Of a DNA stretch of 64,000 bases, positions 36,346 through 47,584 are shown one piece after another. A program made the position numbers and the translations under genes. Position 1 is the first letter of the stretch, and every line of letters begins with the position of its first letter. The notes below the pieces were generated by a model. That model did no database searches. It had not been told where the DNA came from and saw only the letters and a list, made by a program, of their open reading frames with translations. The DNA is from Henckelia pumila (Eukaryota; Streptophyta; Magnoliopsida; Lamiales; Gesneriaceae): positions 7,130,001 to 7,194,000 of the forward strand of contig NW_027331831.1 in assembly GCF_033568475.1 (NCBI RefSeq), in the 5' to 3' direction.

Positions 36346-36792
36346 ATTTCCCCCTTTTTGATGATCACAAAACTTGGTTAAATAGGAGAAATAAATGTAC
36401 AATATTAAATAAATAATTTAAATTTGCACAATATAATTGCATGAATAAAACTCCTCCTAAATTAAACAATTAGTTAAGAAGAGTTTGTTTATCAAATAAC
36501 CAATTTTTTATTCTCTATGCATTTAAGCAAACTAACTCTCCCCCTTAGTTAAAGTATTTAACCAAACTAATTCTTTTCCTTTTTGTGATAATCAAAAATA
36601 CTGGAAAAGTAAATGCAAAACATGATAATTGAATATGATTTCTAAAAAGCAATTCATAAATTTCACATAAAATGTGAGCTTTATAACTTTGAATAAATAT
36701 AATTAATTTGTATTATCCAAAATTAAGTTGCTCAAATTTTATATTAAGCTCTCCCTTAATATGACATTAAATTTATTTATGTCCACAAGTGA

Positions 36793-39780
36793 TTACAACT
36801 CAATTATGCCAAGTTCACCACGCAAACGAATAAAAGTATTTTCATCTAGTGGTTTTGTAAAAATATCGGCAATTTGATTTTTAGTGTCAACATATTGAAG
36901 TTCAACTTCATTTCGTTCGATGTGGTCACGAATAAAATGATGACGAATGTCAATATGTTTGGTGCGCGAATGTTGAATCGGATTCTTTGTAAGACATATG
37001 ACGCTAGCGTTGTCACAGAAAATAGGGATTTTTGAAAAAGAGACGCCATAGTCGAGCAATTGATGCTTCATCCAAAGAATTTGCGCACAACAACTAGCGG
37101 CAGCCATATATTCGGCTTCGGTCGTTGATAACGCAACACAGTTTTGCTTTTTGGAAAACCAAGAAACCAAACAGTTTCCTAAAAAGAAACAGGTTCCACT
37201 AGTGCTTTTCCGGTCCACCTTATATCCACCAAAGTCGGCATCACAGTAAGCTTTTAAATCAAAGAAAGAATTTTTCGAATACCACAAGCCGAGATTTGGA
37301 GTATTTGAAAGATATTTAAAAATGCGTTTTAAGGCGAACAAATGTGATTCCTTTGGACATGATTGAAATCGTGCACACAGGCATACACTAAACATAATGT
37401 CTGGCCTACTTGCAGTAGCATATAGTAAGGAGCCAATCATACTACGAAAGGAAGATTGATCTACAGGTTTACCATTTTCATCTTTGTCGAGTCTGATTGC
37501 TGTGCTCATCGGTGTGGATGATGATTTTGTGTTCTCCATCCCGAATTTCTTTAGAATCTCCTTAATGTATTTGCTTTGGTTCACAAAGAACCCATCCTTG
37601 CACTGTTTGATTTGTAATCCGAGGAAATAGTTAAGTTCCCCCATCATACTCATCTCGAAGTGTTTCTGCATCAACTTAGAGAATTCTTGACAAAGAGTTT
37701 CATTAGTAGAACCGAAAATGATATCGTCCACATAAATTTGCACAATAAGCAAATCATTATCTCTAGATAAAGTAAACAATGTAATATCAACAATTCCTCT
37801 AGTAAAGCCATTGATAATAAGGAAAGAAGAGAGTTTTTCATACCAAGCTCGAGGAGCTTGTTTCAATCCATACAAAGCTTTGTTGAGTCTATATACGTGA
37901 TCAGGTAATAATGCATCAACAAAGCCATCAGGTTGTTCAATGTACACCTCCTCTTTCAATTCACCATTAAGAAAAGCACTTTTGACATCCATTTGAAATA
38001 ACTTAAAATTTCTAGAGCAAGCAAAAGCAAGTAGCATGCGAATAGATTCTAGTCTAGCAACAGGCGCATAAGTTTCATCATAATCTATGCCTTCTTCTTG
38101 ACTATATCCTTTCGCTACAAGTCTAGCTTTATTTCTAGTGATAGTACCATGCTCGTCAAGTTTATTCCTAAACACCCATTTAGTTCCTATGATAGATCTA
38201 TCGTGCGGCCTAGGAACAAGATTCCAAACATCATTGCGTTTAAACTCATTCAACTCATCTTGCATCGCAATTATCCATGCATCATCTAACAAAGCATCAT
38301 CTATGCATTTAGGTTCAACATGCGAGACAAAGGCAAGATGATTACAAATATTATTAAGAGAAGAACGAGTGGCTACTCCCTTTGAAGGACTTCCGATGAT
38401 AAGATCCATTGGGTGATCTTTGTAAAGCGTCCAATCCTTCGGAAGTGGTGTTTTCTCAACGGAAACATCTATATCATTTAGGCTTGAGGAAGCCAACTCT
38501 TCTTCGAGTAATTCTACATCATCAATGTTAGTGCGAACAATAGTAGACATAGATTCATCAAAAATAACATGCATAGATTCTTCAACAAGTAAAGTGCGTT
38601 TATTAAAAACTCTAAAGGCCTTACTTGAGGTAGAATATCCGAGAAAGATACCTTTGTCGGATTTGACATCAAATTTGCCAAGGTTGTCCTTACCATTGTT
38701 ATGTATGTAGCATTTGGAACCGAAAGCTCGAAAGTAAGAAATGTTAGGCTTTCTCCATCTCCATAATTCATATGGAGTTTTCTTGAGAATTGGCCTTATT
38801 GATACGCGATTGATAATGTAACAGGCAGTGTTCATTGCTTCAGCCCAAAAATATTTTGGTAGAGAATGCTCGCATATCATGGTCCTCGCAATCTCCACAA
38901 GTGTCCTATTTTTCCTCTCAACGACCCCGTTTTGTTGAGGAATCCTAGGACAAGAAAAATTATGACCGATGCCTTTCTCTTCACAAAAGTTTGAAAAACT
39001 CTCATTTTGAAATTCAGTTCCATGGTCACTACGGATCTGCTTTATTGAAAGATTTTTCTCATTCTCAACTCGTTTGACAAAAGTTTTAAAATAATCAAAG
39101 ACATCATTTTTGTGGGCTAAAAACAATGTCCACGTGTAACGTGAAAAATCATCCACAATGACAAATGCATAAAGCTTTCCTCCTAGGCTAGAGTTCCTCG
39201 ATGGACCACATAGATCTAGGTGAAGAAGTTCAAGGGGCATAGAAGTAGATATAAAATTTTTGCTTTTAAAAGATTCCCTTGTATGTTTGCCAAGTTGACA
39301 TGCATCACAAATAGAATCTAATTTTAAATTGAGTTTTGGCATACCAACAACTAAATCAAGTTTAAAAAGTTTTTCTATGGTACTAGGACCAACATGACCT
39401 AGTCGTCTATGCCAAAGAATTTTGTCATCAACATTCAAGGATACAAGGCTTTTAATATTTGATAAAGATAAATTGTTTAAAGAAACCTTGTAAACATTTT
39501 CACTTCTATATCCTTTGAAATTTATTGATTTGTCAGTCGTGAGTGATATAGTGCAGTGTTGTGGAGTGAATTTGACTTCATAACCTCTATCGCACAATTG
39601 ACTTATGCTTAGTAGATTATGCTTAAGCCCTTTCACTAGGAGTACATCATCAATCAAGCAAGATTTAGATATACCTATTGAGCCGATTCCTTCAATTACT
39701 CCTTTGCTGTTATCTCCAAAGGTTACAGTTCCCTTCTCCTTTGGTTTGACTGATTGAAGTAGCTCCTTGTTCCCCGTCAT
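36793..39780 (-). mobile_element. pol region of the copia element (protease end, integrase, reverse transcriptase, RNase H)
   Basis: A long reading frame of 995 codons holding most of pol. The protease side begins just after the DSG...CSRHMTG segment. The integrase zinc finger has the HRRLGH...CDACQLGK pattern, and the catalytic core includes HLDLCGP and [12 protein letters not shown]. The reverse transcriptase shows YVDDIIFGS. The RNase H part has the copia-typical [18 protein letters not shown] and [14 protein letters not shown]. This is an element remnant, not a host gene. Confidence 0.93.
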
Positions 39781-40122
39781 ATGTCTAGAACATCCACTGT
39801 CTAGATACCATATGCTTGGGAGAACAGTTTTCCTAGTTCCCTGAAAAGAATTGTTTTGGTACCCTTTAGTTTTTTTGGGTCCACAATGTTAGAAAAGAGA
39901 GATACAAAATAGACTTCTAAGAGTTCAGTCTCTCATAGCAACATCATCGCCACTTTCTAAGAGTGCTTCAGTAGAAGGTAGGGCATATGGCCACTTTAAA
40001 AACCTATTTCCTTGGACAGAGCAACGTTCAACAGGGAGACCAGCCGCAAGTCAAGGCATTTTTAAGCCGGTCTATATTGAACTCCCTTAGATCATGATCT
40101 CATAATGCCAACTGATGAGTTG

Positions 40123-41535
40123 TTAAGTACTCTTAGGCCTCCATTTCATATAGCTCTTTTTATCATATTGATATTTTAAAGATCTATACTTATGTCTAGC
40201 ATGTCCTATTTTACAACAGTAAGAACATGCAGAGGGTGATCTCATTTTTGCTTTAGCAATTAGACTAGTGAAATCTATAGATTTCTTTCCATACCCTATT
40301 CCACCCTTATCAAAACTACATTTTTGCATACTTAGTAAATTATTCAAGTTATTACTACTTACATTGAATTTATCAAAAGATTTCTCTAAGTGAGCTATGT
40401 CATCCTTTAATCTTAGGTTTTCATGCTCCTTAGTTTCTAATTCATGTTTGAGCTTTCTATTTTCTTTTCTAAGAGATTTAGCCATATCAAACATGTTTTT
40501 ATATGCATGTAGTAGTTCGTCATAGGAAGGTACCTCATCATCGTCGTCGGAGACGATGTCATCACTTTTATCCATGAGGCAGATGTTGGCTTCCTCCTCG
40601 TCATCGTCGCTATCGCTCCAAGTTGCTAGAAGTGCTTTCTTCTTTCCCTTGTCAACTTTCTTCTTAAGAGGACACTCATTTGCATAGTGGCCTTGTTGTT
40701 GACAGTTGTAGCAAGTAACTTCCTTATCCGGCTTCTTTTGTAATTTGTTTCCTCGCATGAATCGTTTGAACTTTCTTGCGAAGAGCGCCATATCATCATC
40801 ATCATCATCTTCTTTGGATTGGCTAGATAGAGAAATCCCTTTTGCCTTGGTATCTTCTTTCTTTAATTCCTTCCTTGTTGATAATTCCAGCTCATGGGTT
40901 TTTAGAGTCCCATGTAGTTGATCAAGATCGTAGGATGCGGTGTCGCCTTTGTTTGACTAGATGATGGCCGTCCTCTTGGCATCCCACTCCTTGGGTAAGG
41001 CGCGTAGAGCTCTCCTCCACACTTGTTTGGTTGGATATTGTTCACCGAGTTGGGCTAGCTCATTGATAATTTGAGTAAGCCTTCGGAACATAGTATCTAC
41101 ATTTTTGTTTGATTCCATCTCGAATGTTTCATATTTGAGTTGGAGTAGATCGATCTTCGTCTCTTTGACTTGATTAGTCCCTTCATGGCATATCTCCAAC
41201 TTGTCCCATATCTCTTTAGCTGATGAGCACATTGAGATCCGGTTGTACTCATTCATATCTAAGGAACAATGAAGAATATTCATGGCTTTAGCATTTTGAG
41301 AAATTAATCGCATGTCCTCCTTGGAAAAGTCGTCCATTCCCTTGGGAATTTTGACACCCTCAACCTCTTTAGTAGGTATATAGGGACCTTTCACAGTAAC
41401 TTTCCAAAGATCATAATCTACGGATTGGATATATAGGGACATTCGGTTTTTCCAATATCCGTAGTTTATGCCATTGAAAAGAGGAGGACGATTTGTTGAT
41501 TGCCCTTGAGCATAGTCGCTCGCTAGATTTGCCAT
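40123..41535 (-). mobile_element. gag region of the copia element
   Basis: The capsid-like start is MANLASDYAQGQ, followed by PPLFNGINYGYWKNRMSLYI, typical of plant copia gag. Downstream, a CCHC zinc knuckle CYNCQQQGHYANECPLKK and a second Cys/His-rich motif CSYCCKIGHARHKYRSLK appear around an acidic stretch and a coiled-coil-like part. It is a broken remnant. Confidence 0.9.
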
Positions 41536-41582
41536 AGAGCCTTTTTGAAAATATTTTGTAAAAAGGTGGCTCTGATACCACT

Positions 41583-43188
41583 TGTTAGAACCTAATTGGG
41601 GGGGGGGGGGATTTAGGTTCTATTGGCAACTTTAGCAATTTAAAGCGATTATGCAAGTACGCAAGCGGAAGACTTAAGCAATCAAATAATAAGTGCGGTA
41701 AATAAATGCGTAATGTAAATAAAGCAGTAAAAGGGATAAGAGATGTTTATGGAAGTTCGACGATAAATCGTCTACGTCTCCCCTTCTTGGTTAAGTCGAT
41801 TAACCAAGGATCCACTAGCACTTCGAACGTCTTGGCCTTGATGGCTCCAAGGATAGCCTTACAACTTGACACGATCACCGCGCCGATACAACTCAACACT
41901 CTTGGCCTTAAGGGCTCCAAGGATAGCCTCAACACAACACTTGGCTTCACATTCAAGTGCTTACAATGATAGCACAACACACTTGGCTTCACACTCAAGT
42001 GTTTACAATAATAGCACAACCAACTCACAAACTATTTTTACAAATACTCTCAAATATATCACACAAACACTTTGATAGTGAGAAATTGCTTGCAAAGGAG
42101 AGAAGAGATGAGTTGGGATGTCTCTAAATGGTCTTGGCAAGCCTCTATTTATCGTTGACAAATATTTGAATTTGAACTTGTGTGCTTGGAGCGTTTATTG
42201 GGAAGCCAAGGAGTAGAGACAAAGTGTAGGCGCCGCTGCCTTCTTTTTCCAGCACTGAGCAGATTTTGTGGAAAAATCATATCTCTCAATCTAACCGTTG
42301 GATTGAGCTCAAATTTGGACAGTCGCTTGAAAACATCTCAATATTCAATCTGAACGGTGAAGATTGAATTTGAAAGAATCAAACACTTCCAGTAAATCTC
42401 GGAAGTCGCAAAATCACGTTCTCGCTTTTGTTATGAGCATTACTTTTCAAAAATTCGAATCTCACAATCCATCCGTTTGATTGGCCTGAAATTAACACAC
42501 AATCTTTGTAACATCCTGATATTGATCGTGATTGGTGGAGATTGGATTTGGATGCCTCCATCGATTCCAGTAGTCTTCTGAATCCGATACTTCAGCAGTT
42601 AGCTCCTTGCAGAAATAGCTACTGTTCAACATATTTGCAAAAATCATAACTCCATATCCAGCCGTTGGATTGATTTGAAATTTGGATACAGACTTTAAAA
42701 CATCATGGAAATCCATGTGATCGGTGGAGATCGGATTTTAATAACCGAAGCATTCCCAGTTATTTTCTGAAGTTGAGTCTTCATAGTTCATTCCTTGCAG
42801 AAGTAAGTACTGTGCAGCTTTGTTAAAAAAATCATATCTCCATATCCAGCCGTTGGATTGCTATGAAATTTGGAGAGAATCTTGAGAACATCCTGATCTT
42901 GATTTTCACTGTTGGAGATCTGATTTGGATGACCGGAAAGTGCCCGGTGAATTTTGCAAGTTTCTGCTTTATAATATTGGCTTGTCCTTGTCCATTTCTT
43001 TTACAACTTCAAAGTAACTTCCAAGAATTTGATTGTTAATATGATCTAATCTGCAAAGTCTCACTTTAAATGGTTAGTAACAATTAACCGAGTTTTGTAA
43101 TCATCAAAACATAATAATATGAGATTTGTTAATGCATTAAAAACATTAATCTCATAACACGAGATTTGTATGCGTTTAAGGCGTAACA
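41583..43188 (-). repeat. 5' LTR of the copia element
   Basis: About 1606 bp, nearly identical to the left copy, with the same TGTTA...TAACA ends and internal repeats. It is followed at its left side (downstream in element orientation) by a two-base spacer and the primer-binding site. Confidence 0.95.
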
Positions 43189-43193
43189 TAACT

Positions 43194-44644
43194 CCTATAC
43201 AATATAATAATGTGTTAACCTCTTAGAAAAACTACATTGGTCAAATTGATAGATGGAGTCGATGGACAAAGTCTCTTACTACTTATAATTATCATCTTTT
43301 AATTTTATTTTTCAATTTAAAAATATAAAAAAAATATTCATTATTTTTAGATGTAATATAACTTTTTTATGCACGCGAATTTTCACCGGCATGGGTTATT
43401 AGTATTAATAATGTGTTGGGCCTGTATTTTAAATATATTCACATTGGGCCAAAGTTTTGTGAGAAAATGAAGTCTCGCCCTCAGACTCAGAAACCCTTCT
43501 CTAAGTTCCCCCGTAGTCCCGTTAATTTGTTGGGCCTGTATACATCACACGACACAAGATTGTTTGCCGTTGTAATTCTCTTTCATATAATATTTGATTT
43601 CATCATATAAAATTTTGCAAGAATGGAAAATACATATAGCTCTAGAATGAACAATACATTATGTATAATTTTTTTTTTCAGAAATCATTAATGCTTATGA
43701 TGCTTATGATAATGAACATTTAAAAACATAACTTTTTTCAAACACTGCATCATAACATATTAGCTAAAATAATTAATTATTTGAAAACTTTTGAGATTCA
43801 AATTTTATTTCGTGTTCATTTTTATCAAGTGTAACTTATGTTATTAGACTCAGCTCGTCAACTCCTCCTTCCACATATTGCCCGTAATTCAAGTTGCGGT
43901 TAATGCATGTTCTTAGAAAAAGTATTTCATTTTACAATTTTGTCTCGAGGGATTTCACTGTCTTTAAAGCATGTTCAACAATGTGTTTACATCATGTTCA
44001 ATAATGTAAAGAAAGTTAATGTAGTAAAGTTGATAACTTGATTGTATGATGATGCCAGTGTTGATAACGTCTATGTTTCTACAGTGGTGTGGTGATATTA
44101 AAATATTATTATTTTTATTCTATTAAATAATTTTTTTAAACATAATAAAAAATGCACATAACTATAACAAATTAAAAATGCAAATAATTAAATTTAAAAA
44201 TTATACATAATTTTAAAAAAATAACATAATATTCAAAAATAAAAACACATATTTTTTTTTAAAAAGATACATGAATTAAAATTGACACGAGTAAATAAAA
44301 AATACACATAATTTTATTATTATTTATTACTAATTTTTTTTGAATTTTTTACAATTTATTTAATTTATTTTTAATTAAAATCATTTTTAAAAATTAAAAT
44401 AATGATTAAGATGATCAGACCGTTGATTTCATCGGAAGGGACTGTTATGAAAATATTGTCTCCATTACGGTGGTTGCTGGAATAATGACAATCTCCTTCA
44501 GAAGATCGAAAAAACAAACAACAATTATAAACAGAAAATTTATAATTTTTTCCTAAATAATTAGAGAACGAGTTTGATTGCTTCAAAAAATAGGAATGAA
44601 AAACGCAAAATAAGTATATGAATTTGACCATGGAGATGTATGCA
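43194..44644. other. AT-rich intergenic DNA between copia element and Helitron
   Basis: No gene recognised. The string TTGGGCCTGTA occurs twice (about 43417 and 43530), perhaps a local duplication. The rest is low-complexity AT-rich sequence. Confidence 0.4.
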
Positions 44645-45045
44645 TCTTTACTATTTTATAAAATTTGAGGACATGATAGAAACTAATTTTGATGTATCAA
44701 TCACACCAAAATATGTTTTTCCAATTTCACCCTAAACCTTCTATTACAAAAAAATTAAGTTTGTGAGTTTAGTGGTAATTTAACTTTAATGTGGTTACTT
44801 ATTTTGTGCTAAAAATGCTGAACTGTGTAGTGATTAGTGGATTGATTTAAAATTTTAAATTTTAAATAACTGTCCAACTATGTAGTGATTAATGAATTGA
44901 TTTAAAATCTCAAATTTAAATAACCGTCCAATTGCAGTGATGAGTAGATTGATTTAAAATTTAAAATTTAAATAATCGCCAAACTATGCAGTTATTAGTG
45001 AATTAATTTAAAATTTCACACACGCAACGCGTGCCACGTCGCTAG
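44645..45045 (+). mobile_element. Short non-autonomous Helitron with internal minisatellite
   Basis: The 3' end is diagnostic: hairpin CACGC-AAC-GCGTG, then a short tail and CTAG followed by host T. The proposed 5' end is TCTTTACTATTTTATAAAA, preceded by A. The interior has about four units of roughly 60 bp containing GATTGATTTAAAAT (44820-45017). It has no coding capacity. The 3' end is firmer than the 5' end. Confidence 0.65.
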
Positions 45046-46138
45046 TATATATAATAATTGAAATAACCTTTGAGAAAGGCTATATATGGATTTTCGGATT
45101 AGATATATAATAAAATTTTCAATTATTTCTTTCATTTTCCACGTGGGATAATACATATATTTATCATTAGCCATCTCCAACAATTACAGCTAAATAATAA
45201 TAAGCTTCAGGGCATTTTAGCCCGAGCTCAATTGTCTACTTAATACCCAAAATTACAATTAAATTCTGAATTACTCACTTAAATAAAAAGGTCATTACAC
45301 TGACTATTCTTCGTTTATTGACTGTTTTCCAAGAATTCGACCTCAAAATATCATTCAGTAGTTTCTGTCAAGAAAAATTTAAAAGAAAGACACGTCAGTA
45401 AATCTCTTGTAACTTAATTGCACGTTTTTATTTATGTTATTTTATCAGTACCACTAATTTATAATTTTTTTTCCCTTTCAATTTTAGTCTTTTTCAAAAC
45501 ATAATTATTTAATCAAGAAATATAATAATGTAATGTTTTGAAAATGGTTAAAACTGGAATTAAATACAGGAAAAAGTGCATTTTGTATACTTTATGGTTG
45601 CTTCGAGTGTGACTTTAGTCGTCTATATTATCAGTTTTCAAGCTAGGTCATGTATCTTCTAATTTTTCGGAATTTTAGTCTTTTTTTTTCATCGATAGTG
45701 CTAATGTGATGCTACATATATCAGCATCACGTCGATGTCATATCAACGTCACGTAAAAAAGACTAAAATTGCTAATAAAACAAAGATAATAGACTAACTG
45801 AATTGGACAAGATAGGACCAAAATCACACTGAGCCAAGTTCAACAATAATAGTTATGTTGGGAAGCATGGAAATCGATTTTTCAGAGTAATGATTGGGAA
45901 AAACCAAATTAACAAAAGGATGCATGTATTGTTTCCACTTTAAATTGTACTGATTGATTAATGTATACCTGCAGAATGGTTCCCAGGTAGAGATGTTGAA
46001 CTTGAACAGACTTTTGGATCGCTATACTCAAAATGCACTTGAGGATCACTCTTGATTTCCTTCATAAGAAGAATCTGCATTCTTTTAATTTTAACCAACA
46101 ATGCATGTTTCTTGAATGTGAAAATCTATTATCCATTA
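45046..46138. other. Intergenic DNA with a MITE-like segment
   Basis: AT-rich DNA without genes. About 45571-45845 resembles a small element: GTGCATTTTGTATACTTTAT on the left, and GGACCAAAATCACACTGAGCC on the right pairing weakly with the left side. Two CATCACGTCGATG-like strings lie in its middle. Confidence 0.4.
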
Positions 46139-47566
46139 TCTATCTAAAAGTGTGAATAAAAGGGCAAAGTTTTATAATTATGAATTTACAACTTTGCCCT
46201 TTTATTCTACACAATTTCATGTAAAAGTTAATACAAATAAGGATATAAATGTAAAAATCAATTATTAGATAGGACATAAAAATAAATGTATAAATTTTTA
46301 TATAAATAAATACAAAATACATGGCTTGTTAATTATTACACATTAACTAAATGCATTCATTACTGAGTAATAGTGAGTTGATTAAAATAAATGAATCAAA
46401 AAGATGTTACAATATAATAAGCCTAAAATAATTTTCAATAATTTCATGCTTTAATTTGGGTGGGAATTTTTTCATTTAATTAATTGATTAAATAAATAAA
46501 ATAAAAGAAAATATTTTTGTAACAAAATCTGTTTTGGAAAGAGAAAAACAAAATGGGTGGGATTTGTTTTCATTTAATTAATTAATTAAATAACTAAAAT
46601 AAAAAGAAATAATTTTGTTAAGAAATCAGTTTTGAATCTATTATTATTACCTATTAAATAACTAAAATAAAAGGAAATAATTTTGTAAAGAAATCAGTTT
46701 TGAAAAGAGAAAAACAAAAAATTAAAACTTCTCATAGTAATTTTAAAAACATGTTATAATTAAAAATTAAAAATGGATATATATTTATGAATCTTATATA
46801 ATTTTGTATAGATATGAAGAAGTTATACAAATAACAAACTTAATAATTATATCAGTCTGATTACTTATTTTTTTATTGGCTAAAAATAAATTTTTTCACA
46901 TCTATGAACAATATAACGAGTATTTTTTCAAACAAAACAGTTAAAAGAAATATTTTTGTAAATAATTTCAAAAGATAAAAACAAAAAATTAAAACTTCCG
47001 ATAGTAATTTTTAAAAAATTAGAATTAAAAAATATTTTTTGAGACTTTGATATTTTTGTATAGATAGATATGACAAAATGTTAACTAATAATTATACAAA
47101 CTTAATAAGTATATATAAACTTAATATTACTTACTTTTTATTGGTTACAATAAATATTTTTGAATTCATGAACAATGTAAAATATAATTTTCTACCAAAA
47201 GCAAAATGTTCAAATTGTGAATGAAATGGCAAAATTTTCTAAGATAAAAACAAAAAGTTAAAACTTTCGATAGTAATTTAAAAAAAAATTAAAAAAAAAT
47301 TGAGGCCTTGATATTTTTGTATAGATAGATATGAGGAACAAAATGTTAAATAACAATTATATAAACTTAATAATTATATAAACCTTATTTTACTCACTTT
47401 TTATTGGTTAAAATAAATATTTTTGAATTCATGAACAATGTTAAATGTAATTTTCTATCAAAATCAAAATGTTCAAATTGTAAATAAAATGACAAAATTA
47501 TATGACTCACAAATTATAAATAAATTATGTGTACTCACGTGCGTCAAACGTGCTTTTTACTACTAG
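46139..47566 (+). mobile_element. Non-autonomous Helitron, about 1.43 kb
   Basis: The 5' end TCTATCTAAAAGTGTGAATA follows host A. The 3' end has CACGT-GCGTCAA-ACGTG followed by CTTTTTACTACTAG and host T. Just inside the 5' end, AATAAAAGGGCAAAGTT and its exact complement AACTTTGCCCTTTTATT form an inverted repeat. The interior contains several diverged copies of a segment with GAAATCAGTTTTG or AAAACAAAAAATTAAAACTT. No Rep-helicase coding region is present, so it would depend on an autonomous partner. It ends only about 20 bp from the end of the USP-kinase coding sequence. Confidence 0.8.
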
Positions 47567-47584
47567 TGAAGATAAAAGAGTTGA

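Larger units (their letters stand above)
34744..43188 (-). mobile_element. Ty1/copia LTR retrotransposon (Sirevirus-like), young but broken
   Basis: An 8445-bp insertion flanked by a perfect 5-bp target duplication, TAACT (34739-34743 and 43189-43193). The LTRs begin TGTTA and end TAACA. Transcription is on the minus strand, so the right LTR is the 5' LTR. The primer-binding site TGGTATCAGAGCC (41568-41580) matches initiator tRNA-Met, and the polypurine tract is at 36346-36359. Parts in order: gag with zinc knuckles, protease, integrase, reverse transcriptase, RNase H, the copia order. By eye the LTRs differ at roughly 25-30 of about 1600 positions, suggesting well under or about one million years at usual plant rates. 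The coding part carries about two or three breaks, so it is treated as a fossil. Sirevirus placement rests on RNase H and gag resemblance and is inferred. Confidence 0.92.

Noticed and set aside
36346-36792. Possible envelope-like third frame of the copia element
   Set aside because: The region between pol and the 3' LTR is AT-rich and shows no convincing reading frame.
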